DNA of 64,000 bases, taken from contig NZ_JBMEUF010000001.1 of assembly GCF_048820975.1 (NCBI RefSeq), positions 2,480,001-2,544,000 on the forward strand, in the 5' to 3' direction. The notes beneath the pieces are model-generated. The model was given only the letters and a program-made list of their open reading frames with translations, had not been told where the DNA came from and searched no databases. Made by a program: the position numbers and the translations under genes. Below are positions 45,162 through 53,075 of this stretch, piece after piece. This stretch comes from Glaciecola sp048820975 (lineage in GTDB: Bacteria > Pseudomonadota > Gammaproteobacteria > Enterobacterales > Alteromonadaceae). The first letter of the stretch is position 1. Each line of letters begins with the position of its first letter.

Positions 45162-45979
45162 TGGATTTACTACTAAACAATTTGCCTACCTTGGCAGCAC
45201 TTATTGGAACAGGCGTTGTAGCGGGCTTGCTCGCAGGCCTATTAGGCGTAGGCGGCGGCATAGTGATTGTGCCCATTCTATACTTTTTGTTCCAAGCATT
45301 TGGTGTATCAGCTGATTCAGCCATGGTAATCGCAACTGCAACATCTTTAGCAACTATTGTCCCCACATCGGTAAGCTCTATTCGAGCCCATCGCAAAAAA
45401 GGCAATGTTGATTTTAGCTTGTTGAAAATTTGGGGCCCGTTCATTTTAATTGGCGTATTAGTAGGTAGCTACTTAGTGACCCGAGTTGATGGTGAATTAC
45501 TTACCACGCTATTTGGAATTATTGCGACCTTATCTGCTTTGAACATGTTATTTGGCAGCAAATCTCCCATGTTCAAAAGCCTTCCGGGTACCGCGGGGCA
45601 AGCAGGCATGGGCACAAGTGTAGGCTTGTTTAGCTCATTAGTTGGCATTGGTGGCGGTACGTTAACCGTTCCTATGTTGACCTTTTGCAACTATCCAGCA
45701 CATCGTGCAGTTGGTACGGCCGCCGCCGTTGGCTTAATTATTTCTCTGCCCGCTGCCATTACCATGTTAATTGTGGGCCAAACACCTGCCGATGCGCCGG
45801 TTGGCACCATTGGCTTAGTTAACTTAGTTGGCTTTGTGTGCATTGTGCCACTCACGGTTTTATTTGCACCAATTGGCGCGAACTTAGGCAGCAAGCTTGA
45901 TGCCGCAAAACTGAAAAAGGTTTTTGCCGTAGTACTTATGATCACAGGCATTCGCATGCTATCTCAATTATTCATTTAG
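45161..45979 (+). CDS. TSUP/TauE-SafE family permease
   Basis: A 272-aa inner-membrane protein with about eight helices and two family repeats: GLLAGLLGVGGGIVIVP near residue 22 and GLFSSLVGIGGGTLTVP near 157. TSUP proteins move small organic or sulfur anions such as sulfite and sulfoacetate. Its start codon overlaps the stop of the GGT-like gene, and PucG follows 9 bp later, so it is embedded in the ureide operon. An anion of this pathway (oxamate, oxalate or oxalurate) is a reasonable cargo, but no sequence evidence fixes it. Confidence 0.87.
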   Translation: MDLLLNNLPTLAALIGTGVVAGLLAGLLGVGGGIVIVPILYFLFQAFGVSADSAMVIATATSLATIVPTSVSSIRAHRKKGNVDFSLLKIWGPFILIGVLVGSYLVTRVDGELLTTLFGIIATLSALNMLFGSKSPMFKSLPGTAGQAGMGTSVGLFSSLVGIGGGTLTVPMLTFCNYPAHRAVGTAAAVGLIISLPAAITMLIVGQTPADAPVGTIGLVNLVGFVCIVPLTVLFAPIGANLGSKLDAAKLKKVFAVVLMITGIRMLSQLFI

Positions 45980-45988
45980 GAATTTGTC

Positions 45989-47212
45989 ATGTCTATTTTA
46001 ACACCGCCACCTCGTTTACTTATGGGCCCCGGCCCAATCAATTGCTATCCGCGCGTTTTAAATGCGATGTCAACGCAGTTAGTGGGGCAGTATGACCCTG
46101 TAATGACCGGCTACATGAATGAAACCATGGCCTTGTATCGCAATGTGTTTAAAACCCAAAACCAGCAAACCATGTTGATAGACGGTACTTCTAGAGCCGG
46201 TATTGAGGCGGTACTTGTGTCGGTACTTGAACCCGGCGATAAAATTCTTGTGCCTATTTTTGGCCGCTTTGGACATCTATTGGCTGAAATAGCTGAGCGT
46301 GCCGGTGCCGACGTACACACTATTGAAGCACCTTGGGGTGAAGTATTTGAACCTGAGCAAGTTGAACAAGCAATTAAAGCGGTTGGACCTAAAGTAGTCG
46401 CCTTAGTACAAGGTGATACCTCAACTACCATGCTTCAACCCCTTGCTGAAATTGGCGCCATATGCCGTGCCCACGATGTAATTTTTTATTCGGACGCTAC
46501 CGCATCAATAGGTGGAAACCCTTTCGAAACTGACGAATGGAAGCTAGATGCAGTAAGCGTTGGTTTGCAAAAATGTTTGGGCGGCCCCTCAGGCAGTGCT
46601 CCTATTACCTTAGGCGAAAGATACGTTGATATTGTAAATAAACGCCGCCACGTAGAAGCCGGCATACGTGACGACAAACACATAGCAGGGCAAGCAAGCC
46701 GTATTCGTTCAAACTACTTTGATTTACCTATGATCATGGATTATTGGGGCGAAGAACGCTTAAACCACCACACCGAGGCGTCATCAATGTTGTATTGCGC
46801 CCGTGAATGCGCGTTGAACTTGCTTGAAGAAGGAATTGACGCTTCTATTGCTAGGCACAAAACCGCAGGTGATGCCATGCTAGCAGGCGTAAAAGGACTG
46901 AACTTACAACCCTTTGGTGACCTAAAGCACAAGATGAACAACGTGGTTGGGGTATATATTCCAGAAGTGGTTGACGGCGAGGCCATACGCCACCAAATGC
47001 TACATGACTTCAACATTGAAATTGGTACCAGCTTTGGGCCACTCAAAGGAAAAATTTGGCGCATTGGCACAATGGGTTATAACGCACGCCCCGACTGTGT
47101 TTACCAAACGCTACAGGCATTAGAAACCGTACTTCGCCGCTCAGGGCACAAATTATCAATGGGTGAAGGGGTAGATGCGGCCATTGATGTTTATCAAGCG
47201 GCCACACGCTAA
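45989..47212 (+). CDS. pucG: (S)-ureidoglycine--glyoxylate aminotransferase
   Basis: A 407-aa PLP-dependent class V aminotransferase. The N-terminal LLMGPGPINCYPRVLNAM, then GTSRAGIEAVLVSVLEPGD, VQGDTSTTMLQPL and the PLP-lysine region VGLQKCLGGPSGSAP (Lys195) match the alanine-glyoxylate/PucG-HpxJ branch. PucG transfers the amino group of ureidoglycine to glyoxylate, giving oxalurate and glycine. Placement immediately before allantoate amidohydrolase, which makes ureidoglycine, supports this over a serine-glyoxylate or alanine-glyoxylate role. The TAATG overlap with the next gene shows translational coupling. Confidence 0.9.
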   Translation: MSILTPPPRLLMGPGPINCYPRVLNAMSTQLVGQYDPVMTGYMNETMALYRNVFKTQNQQTMLIDGTSRAGIEAVLVSVLEPGDKILVPIFGRFGHLLAEIAERAGADVHTIEAPWGEVFEPEQVEQAIKAVGPKVVALVQGDTSTTMLQPLAEIGAICRAHDVIFYSDATASIGGNPFETDEWKLDAVSVGLQKCLGGPSGSAPITLGERYVDIVNKRRHVEAGIRDDKHIAGQASRIRSNYFDLPMIMDYWGEERLNHHTEASSMLYCARECALNLLEEGIDASIARHKTAGDAMLAGVKGLNLQPFGDLKHKMNNVVGVYIPEVVDGEAIRHQMLHDFNIEIGTSFGPLKGKIWRIGTMGYNARPDCVYQTLQALETVLRRSGHKLSMGEGVDAAIDVYQAATR

Positions 47213-48444
47213 TGACTACCGCCACCACATTTAATCATAAAGCTCAGTGGGTAATGGATTGCTGTGAAGCCCTTGGTAAAGTGAGCCAGTCACCCGCATA
47301 CGTTGACCGGCGCTACCTAAGCCAAGAGCATAAACAGGCCAATGCCTTAGTCGCAACATGGATGCAAGATGCCAACATGCGTACATGGGAAGATGGCGTA
47401 GGCAATTTGTGGGGGCGCTTTGAAAGCGACTCGGCCAACGCTAAAAGCTTACTCATGGGAAGCCACTTAGATACCGTGGTAAATGGCGGTAAATATGATG
47501 GTATGTTAGGCGTTGTTGCCCCTATTGCCGTGGTTAAATATTTTCATGAACAAGGTATAAAGCTTCCTTTTCATATAGACATTGTTGGTTTTTGCGATGA
47601 AGAAGGCACTCGCTTTGGCTCAACTTTATTAGGAAGCCGCGCACTTACTGGCAAATGGCAAAACGAATGGGCCAACCTTATAGATGCTGACGGCGTTAGT
47701 TTACGTGATGCAATGCAAAGCTTCGGTTTGAACTTTGATGCGGTTAACGCTTGCGCCATAAAGGGTGAAGACATTCTTGCCTATTTAGAAATGCATATTG
47801 AACAAGGCCCTGTGCTTGAAGCACAAAACTTACCCACCGGCATCGTTACCGGTATAGCCGGTGCTAAGCGCATGTTGTTCAATGTTCAGGGAATGGCGGG
47901 CCATGCTGGCACGGTTCCTATGAACAGCAGGCAAGATGCTTTAGCCGGTGCCAGTGAAATGATACTTGCGGTAGAAAAAGTTGCTCAAAGCAATAATATT
48001 GTGGCAACGGTAGGCAATATTGCCAACCATCCAAACGCTGTGAATGTGATTTCAGGTAACACCCAATTTAGCGTAGATATTCGAAGCATTGATGATAAGC
48101 AGCGTGATGTATGCGTAGCTTCGCTTTTTGCAATGTGCCAAGAAATAGCTGAAAAACGTAACTTAGTACTTACTATTAATGAAACGCATGCTGCGCCTGC
48201 AGTTAAGTGTGATAGCGCCCTTATGTTGCAACTAGAAGCCGCAACGAAATTGGCACAAATAAAACCTTTTAATTTAGTTTCAGGTGCTGGGCACGATGCA
48301 ATGGCCATGGCTGATATTTGCCCTGTAGCCATGTTGTTCACGCGCTGCGAAAAAGGCATAAGCCACCACCCCAAAGAAGCGATTGAAACCCCCGACGTAG
48401 CAGCCACATTAGCGGTGCTGTATCACTTCATTCGTAATTTCTAA
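47212..48444 (+). CDS. Allantoate amidohydrolase (M20 family)
   Basis: A 410-aa metal-dependent amidohydrolase of the AllC/PucF/HpxK group. Ligand segments are MGSHLDTVVNGGKYDGMLG at about residues 79-98, CDEEGTRFGSTLLGSRAL near 124 and EMHIEQGPVLEAQ near 195, with the terminal His in GAGHDAMAMAD near 362. It hydrolyses allantoate to ureidoglycine, CO2 and ammonia. It is the last gene of the operon starting at 42348. A close hydantoinase/carbamoylase (N-carbamoyl amino acid) function is the alternative for this fold, but the neighbours PucG and PuuE argue for allantoate. Confidence 0.9.
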   Translation: MTTATTFNHKAQWVMDCCEALGKVSQSPAYVDRRYLSQEHKQANALVATWMQDANMRTWEDGVGNLWGRFESDSANAKSLLMGSHLDTVVNGGKYDGMLGVVAPIAVVKYFHEQGIKLPFHIDIVGFCDEEGTRFGSTLLGSRALTGKWQNEWANLIDADGVSLRDAMQSFGLNFDAVNACAIKGEDILAYLEMHIEQGPVLEAQNLPTGIVTGIAGAKRMLFNVQGMAGHAGTVPMNSRQDALAGASEMILAVEKVAQSNNIVATVGNIANHPNAVNVISGNTQFSVDIRSIDDKQRDVCVASLFAMCQEIAEKRNLVLTINETHAAPAVKCDSALMLQLEAATKLAQIKPFNLVSGAGHDAMAMADICPVAMLFTRCEKGISHHPKEAIETPDVAATLAVLYHFIRNF

Positions 48445-48468
48445 TATAGTTACAGCTGTTCTCACTTA

Positions 48469-48497
48469 TTGACTCACTATAGCAGTGAGTCAATTTT
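48469..48497. terminator. Terminator shared by two convergent purine genes
   Basis: TTGACTCACT and AGTGAGTCAA form a 10-bp perfect stem with an ATAGC loop and a following TTTT. The right arm lies within the last codons of the minus-strand deaminase gene, so the terminator overlaps coding sequence. Confidence 0.8.
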
Positions 48498-49502
48498 AGC
48501 TATCCACTCGCGCTTTGTTTCCTTGGGTAAAAAGCTAGCGCTAAAGCTATTTTTGACTAACTTCACTAAGGCCTTTTCTGTTAAAGGCAAATTATGTAAA
48601 AGCGCTAAGTAGTTTTCGTTAAGGTATCCGCCGAAGTAAGATGGGTCATCTGAATTGACCATCACCATTAAATCCATATCAAGTAAATCCAATATATTGT
48701 GCTGCGCCATGTCATTTACTACGCACAACTTTAAATTACTCAATGGACATACCGTTAGCGGAATTTGATGCGTTTTTAAGTACTCCATAAGGCTGGGATC
48801 TTCACTGCTTCGTACGCCGTGGTCAATGCGGTCTACATCAAGTAAGCGAATTGCTTCCCATACATAGTCAGCTGGCCCTTCTTCACCGGCATGAGCCACA
48901 ATCAAAAACCCTAGCTCTTTACCTTGCTTAAACACTCTTTCGAACTTGCTAGGCGGGTTGCCTAATTCTGAACTGTCTAAGCCAAGAGCTTTTATCATAT
49001 TGTAGTAGGGCTTAGCTTGCGCTAAACAAGCAAAAGCGCTGTCTTCACTTAGGTGGCGTAAAAATGACATAATCAAATAAACTGACATACCAAATTCATT
49101 TTCAGCTTGTTTAATTGCTCGCTCAAAGCCCTTCATAAATACTGAAAATTCTATTCCGCGCTCTGTGTGTGTTTGTGGGTCAAACATAATTTCTGTGTGC
49201 ACCACGTGTTGTTCATTACATTTACACAAATACGCCCACATGAGTTGATAAAAATCATCTTCATCAAGCAATACACTTGCACCTTGATAGTACAAATCAA
49301 GAAAGCTTTGTAGATCTTCAAACTGGTAGGCATCTTTAATATCGTCAACGCTTGAATACGCCAACGAAACACCGTGCTTTTGTGCCAAGTCCCACATTAG
49401 CTGGGGCTCTAGCGAGCCTTCAATATGCAAGTGTAATTCGGTTTTGGGAAGGGCTTGTATTAAAGATTCAAGCCTTGATTGTATTGCCTTGCTTTCGCTC
49501 AT
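48477..49502 (-). CDS. Adenine deaminase (Aah1-type, adenosine-deaminase fold)
   Basis: A 341-aa zinc deaminase of the adenosine/AMP deaminase superfamily. Metal and catalytic motifs are ELHLHIEGSLEP at residues 21-32, VAHAGEEG near 200, DRIDHGVRSSEDP near 225 and VNSDDPSYFGGY near 283. The SDDP-[AS]-YFGGY wording is typical of the adenine deaminases related to yeast Aah1 and differs from the TDDP of true adenosine deaminases. It would convert adenine to hypoxanthine, the substrate of the neighbouring XdhABC. It is convergent with the allantoate amidohydrolase gene. Confidence 0.85.
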   Translation of the reverse strand: MSESKAIQSRLESLIQALPKTELHLHIEGSLEPQLMWDLAQKHGVSLAYSSVDDIKDAYQFEDLQSFLDLYYQGASVLLDEDDFYQLMWAYLCKCNEQHVVHTEIMFDPQTHTERGIEFSVFMKGFERAIKQAENEFGMSVYLIMSFLRHLSEDSAFACLAQAKPYYNMIKALGLDSSELGNPPSKFERVFKQGKELGFLIVAHAGEEGPADYVWEAIRLLDVDRIDHGVRSSEDPSLMEYLKTHQIPLTVCPLSNLKLCVVNDMAQHNILDLLDMDLMVMVNSDDPSYFGGYLNENYLALLHNLPLTEKALVKLVKNSFSASFLPKETKREWIAKIDSLL

Positions 49503-49581
49503 TTGCGTGCGATCCTATTAAATATTAATTGCCTTGCACTGCACTCATTTGGTGCGCTATGAATTGTTTTTTTGCGCCACT

Positions 49582-49779
49582 ATGCTTATTTTATCAAACT
49601 ATCGCGAAATATATGCGAGTTACGTGCCTAATTTGTACCCGCTAGCGAGTAAAATAATCTACTTTGCGTGGCCCTTGTTAAGCGTTATAGTGGCATTAAA
49701 TTTAAAAAAGCCTTATGTATACAAACGCTTAGCCTTACATGGTGTAAAGCGCGAATTAAGCGGCTTTAATTTAGTTTAA
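49582..49779 (+). CDS. Possible small membrane protein
   Basis: A 65-aa frame with one hydrophobic helix (KIIYFAWPLLSVIVALNL) followed by a basic tail ending ELSGFNLV. The composition looks protein-like, and it lies between two genes without overlapping them, but no ribosome site precedes the ATG; an in-frame GTG at 49552 or TTG at 49534 could also start it. No family recognised. Confidence 0.3.
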   Translation: MLILSNYREIYASYVPNLYPLASKIIYFAWPLLSVIVALNLKKPYVYKRLALHGVKRELSGFNLV

Positions 49780-49795
49780 TTAGTTATGCATTTTT

Positions 49796-49811
49796 TTGAC
49801 TACTTGGTCAA
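49796..49811. promoter_or_regulatory. RutR-type operator before the guanine/hypoxanthine permease
   Basis: TTGACTACTTGGTCAA matches the published E. coli RutR consensus TTGACCAnnTGGTCAA at 13 of its 14 fixed positions. It is about 75-90 bp before the permease start at 49885. A RutR-like TetR protein is encoded at 52198-52851, so autologous control is likely. Confidence 0.65.
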
Positions 49812-49884
49812 GTTTTTGCTTTAGCTTTGCCTTAACTATCTACAAGAACACCTGCTGTAATAGCATTAATATAAAGGAATTTTC

Positions 49885-51216
49885 ATGTCTGCTCGTTTTC
49901 TAGACCGCCTATTTCAATTGACTGAACATAGCACCACCATAAAAACCGAAGTCATTGCTGGGCTAACTACGTTTGCAGCAATGTCTTATATTCTTATTGT
50001 GAACCCTAGTATTCTAGGCTTAAGCGGTATGCCTGTAGAGGGCTTAATTACGGTTACTGCACTGGCGGCCTGTTTGGGTACGCTACTAATGGCTTGGCTT
50101 ACAAACTACCCTGTTGCATTGGCTCCCGGCATGGGCCTGAATGCTTTTTTCGCATTCACTATATGCTTAACGCGCGAAGTGCCATGGGAAGCGGCACTTG
50201 GTATTGTATTTTACAACGGCCTTTTGTTTTTGCTGCTCACCGTAACTGGCGTGCGCACTAAAATAGCGGAAGCCATACCCGCCTCATTGAAGATTGGGGT
50301 GCAATGCGGTATAGGCCTGTTTATTGCCTTCATTGGCCTTAAAAACGCAGGTCTAATAGTTGACAACCCAGCCACATTCGTCACTTTGGGTGACTTATCA
50401 GAACCCGCTGTACTGCTTGCCTTATTGGGGATTATTTTTACCGTAATACTGGTCATCAAACAGGTAACTGGCGCCATATTAATATCTATTATTACGCTCA
50501 CGGTAATAGGCGTATTTATTCCTACCGAAAGCGGCTATTTAACGGCCACACCCGATGCCATAGTTGGCATGCCAGAATCAATTTCCAGCACATTTTTGGC
50601 AATGGATTTATGGTATCCCATTGAGAATTTTGCCAACACTTGGGATCTTATATTCGCCCTAATGTTTGTAAACATGTTTGATACCATTGGCACCCTAATT
50701 GGCGTATCAAAACGCGCTAATTTAACTGACGAAAACGGTAAACTTCCTAAAATGGGTAAAGCCATGACAGCCGATGCGGCAGCCAGTATTGTAGGCGCTG
50801 GCGTAGGTACATCACCGGTAACCAGTTATGTTGAATCAGCTGCTGGGGTTTCTGCGGGCGGTCGCACAGGCTTAACGGCGGTGGTAGTCGCTATATGCTT
50901 TGTTCTAGCCTTATTCTTAACGCCACTCATGGTAGTTATTCCCATTATGGCCACTACACCTGCCTTGGTGATGGTAGGCATATTTATGATGGAGTCAATT
51001 AAAGACCTAGAGTTTGAAGATTTGGCCAGCGTATCAACCGCCACCATAGCACTTATGGCAATGCCCTTAACCTTCAGCATTAGTGAAGGTATTGCTTTAG
51101 GCTTTATTACTTACGTGGGAATAAGGCTAGGCACAGGTGAATACAAAAAAGTCAGTATGATCACCTATGCTATGGCAGCAGTATTTCTGCTGCGCTACAT
51201 TCTTGACTTAAAGTAA
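49885..51216 (+). CDS. NCS2/AzgA-type guanine-hypoxanthine permease
   Basis: A 443-aa inner-membrane transporter of the AzgA/GhxP/PurP branch of NCS2, with about 12-14 helices. The characteristic segments are TEVIAGLTTFAAMSYILIVNPSIL in the first helix (two parts), APGMGLNAFFAF near residue 80, LMFVNMFDTIGTLIGVSKRANL near 262 and GTSPVTSYVESAAGVSAGGRTG near 310. This branch takes up adenine, guanine and hypoxanthine with protons. The gene lies between adenine deaminase and allantoinase, which matches supply of purine bases to this locus. An AAGGAA ribosome site precedes the ATG. Confidence 0.93.
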   Translation: MSARFLDRLFQLTEHSTTIKTEVIAGLTTFAAMSYILIVNPSILGLSGMPVEGLITVTALAACLGTLLMAWLTNYPVALAPGMGLNAFFAFTICLTREVPWEAALGIVFYNGLLFLLLTVTGVRTKIAEAIPASLKIGVQCGIGLFIAFIGLKNAGLIVDNPATFVTLGDLSEPAVLLALLGIIFTVILVIKQVTGAILISIITLTVIGVFIPTESGYLTATPDAIVGMPESISSTFLAMDLWYPIENFANTWDLIFALMFVNMFDTIGTLIGVSKRANLTDENGKLPKMGKAMTADAAASIVGAGVGTSPVTSYVESAAGVSAGGRTGLTAVVVAICFVLALFLTPLMVVIPIMATTPALVMVGIFMMESIKDLEFEDLASVSTATIALMAMPLTFSISEGIALGFITYVGIRLGTGEYKKVSMITYAMAAVFLLRYILDLK

Positions 51217-51236
51217 GGGTGGTTTGAAGTAAAAGG

Positions 51237-52172
51237 CTACTCGCCTTTTGGCGGAAAGTGGGCAAGCCAGTGTTCAGCAATGGCTTGCCTTGTACAAATC
51301 CATACATCATCTTGCGCAACCACATATTCAATAAAGCGTGCTAGGGCTTTAAGCCGAGCAGGGCGCCCAACAATTCTGCAATGCAAGCCAATTGACAGCA
51401 TTTTAGGTGCGTAATCACCTTCTTCGTATAGCACATCAAAAGCATCTTTTAGGTATTGATAAAAATCATCACCGGTATTGAACCCTTGCGGCGCCGCAAA
51501 GCGCATATCGTTTGTATCTAGTGTGTAGGGCACCATTAGCAAAGGCTTGCCGTAATGGTAATCGTAATAGGGTAGGTCGTCAGCGTAGGAGTCAGCGCAA
51601 TATAAAATATCATCCCGTTCAGCAACTAAAGCAAGGGTATTAGGGCTTGTGCGGCCGGTATACCAACCTCGTGGTTTTTCGCCAGTGAGTTTTTCTTGCA
51701 AAACAATAGCATCGTCCATGAGTTTGCGCTCTTGCTCAATGGGCATGTCTTGGTAATGAATCCAGCGCATAGCATGGCTGGCAATTTCCCAACCCGCTGT
51801 TTGCATAGCATTTAGCGCTTCAGGGCTGCGTTCAAGGGCCATAGTTACGCCAAACACGGTTACTGGTAATTGGTATTTCGTAAACAAGCGGTGTAAGCGC
51901 CAAAATCCTGCGCGAGAACCGTATTCATACATCGACTCCATGCTCAAATGGCGGTCGTTAAATGCTTGGGCACCAATAATTTCTGATAAAAACGTTTCTG
52001 ACTGTTCATCCCCATGAAGCACACAATTTTCAGCGCCCTCTTCATAATTAATCACAAATTGCAGGGCTATTTTAGCCTTATTCGGCCACTTTGGATGTGG
52101 CGGATTTTCACCATAGCCTAATAAATCACGCGGATAATCAGCATTAATGGTGTTGTTTTTTGTTTGGCTCAT
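51237..52172 (-). CDS. puuE: Allantoinase, PuuE (polysaccharide-deacetylase-like) type
   Basis: A 311-aa metal-independent-type allantoinase of the PuuE family, which has a polysaccharide deacetylase fold and is unrelated to AllB/PucH. Family segments include YPRDLLGYGENPPHPKWP at the N-terminus, FVINYEEGAENC near 40, EYGSRAGFWRLHRLF near 84, GWEIASHAMRWIHYQDM near 128, GWYTGRTSPNTL near 166 and SIGLHCRIVGRPARL near 274. It opens the allantoin ring to give allantoate. It follows the TetR gene by 25 bp on the same strand and is probably cotranscribed with it. Confidence 0.93.
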   Translation of the reverse strand: MSQTKNNTINADYPRDLLGYGENPPHPKWPNKAKIALQFVINYEEGAENCVLHGDEQSETFLSEIIGAQAFNDRHLSMESMYEYGSRAGFWRLHRLFTKYQLPVTVFGVTMALERSPEALNAMQTAGWEIASHAMRWIHYQDMPIEQERKLMDDAIVLQEKLTGEKPRGWYTGRTSPNTLALVAERDDILYCADSYADDLPYYDYHYGKPLLMVPYTLDTNDMRFAAPQGFNTGDDFYQYLKDAFDVLYEEGDYAPKMLSIGLHCRIVGRPARLKALARFIEYVVAQDDVWICTRQAIAEHWLAHFPPKGE

Positions 52173-52197
52173 GGGCTTAACTCAATTGTTCAAATGT

Positions 52198-52851
52198 TTA
52201 TGAATCGGCTAATTGATACTGAACCGGCACTTCTAAACCGCATCCATGTAAAATCAATTTAATCACCGTTTTAGTGGCCTCAGCAAACTCTTGCTTGGTC
52301 ATAGCTTTTCCGCGCAGTTGCTTTATTTGCGTGGAAAAATCGGCATAGTGCTGGGTGGTAGACCAAATGTGATATAGCAAAAATTGCGGGTCAACCGCAT
52401 TTAACTTACCGTTTGCAATCCATTTCTCAATAACTTCTACGCGCCCTTGCACCCAAAGCTTATGCTGCTGTTTAAACGAGCGGTCAAGGTTGCTACCACC
52501 ATTTATAATTTCTATGGCAAATACTTTCGAAGAAAAAGGATTTGTGCGCGACACTTCCATTTTTTCCGCAATATACTTCGCTAAGGATTCCGCAGGGCAG
52601 TCGTGTTCGTTCACGTCATCAAAACTAGAATTCCACATGTCTAAAATAGAGGCCATTACTTCAGAATATAGGCTCTGCTTTGAGCTAAAGTAATAAAGTA
52701 CATTGGCTTTGGGTAACTGCGCAGCATCGGCAATTTTTTGTATTGAAGCCCCTTTGTAGCCGTCTTGCGCGAACGCTTTTAAGGCGGCAGACATAATAAG
52801 TGAGCGCCGCTTGGCACCAATATTTGACACGCTTTTACTTTTCACTGTCAT
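52198..52851 (-). CDS. RutR-like TetR-family regulator
   Basis: A 217-aa TetR regulator. The N-terminal HTH (RRSLIMSAALKAFAQDGYKG, IADAAQLPKANVLYYFSSKQ) at residues 15-65 and the C-terminal wording (SKVFAIEIINGG, LLYHIWSTTQHYADFSTQI) follow RutR of E. coli, the pyrimidine- and purine-responsive regulator whose effectors are uracil and thymine. It is divergent from xdhA and upstream of puuE. The palindrome at 53002 and the RutR box at 49796 are its likely targets. Effector identity here (uracil, xanthine or another base) cannot be read from sequence. Confidence 0.9.
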   Translation of the reverse strand: MTVKSKSVSNIGAKRRSLIMSAALKAFAQDGYKGASIQKIADAAQLPKANVLYYFSSKQSLYSEVMASILDMWNSSFDDVNEHDCPAESLAKYIAEKMEVSRTNPFSSKVFAIEIINGGSNLDRSFKQQHKLWVQGRVEVIEKWIANGKLNAVDPQFLLYHIWSTTQHYADFSTQIKQLRGKAMTKQEFAEATKTVIKLILHGCGLEVPVQYQLADS

Positions 52852-53001
52852 TGGTGTTCACACCGTGTGCTCATTTTTATTTCATTTTCCATAATGTTGC
52901 TATACATCTCAATTACTGCTCAAAAACTAAAGTCGAATCTACCTAAGCATGCATCATACCAAAATTTCTAATTTATAGACCTCAAACCAGATAAAAATTT
53001 T

Positions 53002-53017
53002 CTGACCGATCGGTCTA
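53002..53017. promoter_or_regulatory. Operator candidate between tetR-puuE and the xdh operon
   Basis: CTGACCGATCGGTCTA contains the perfect 12-bp palindrome GACCGATCGGTC at 53004-53015. It keeps TGACC and GGTC of the RutR consensus but differs at four fixed positions. It lies about 60 bp before xdhA and 150 bp before the tetR start. Confidence 0.5.
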
Positions 53018-53075
53018 CTTTTTGCATTAGAAACCCTATATACTTTGTTTATTCGCTAGGGTGTGGAAAAGCATA

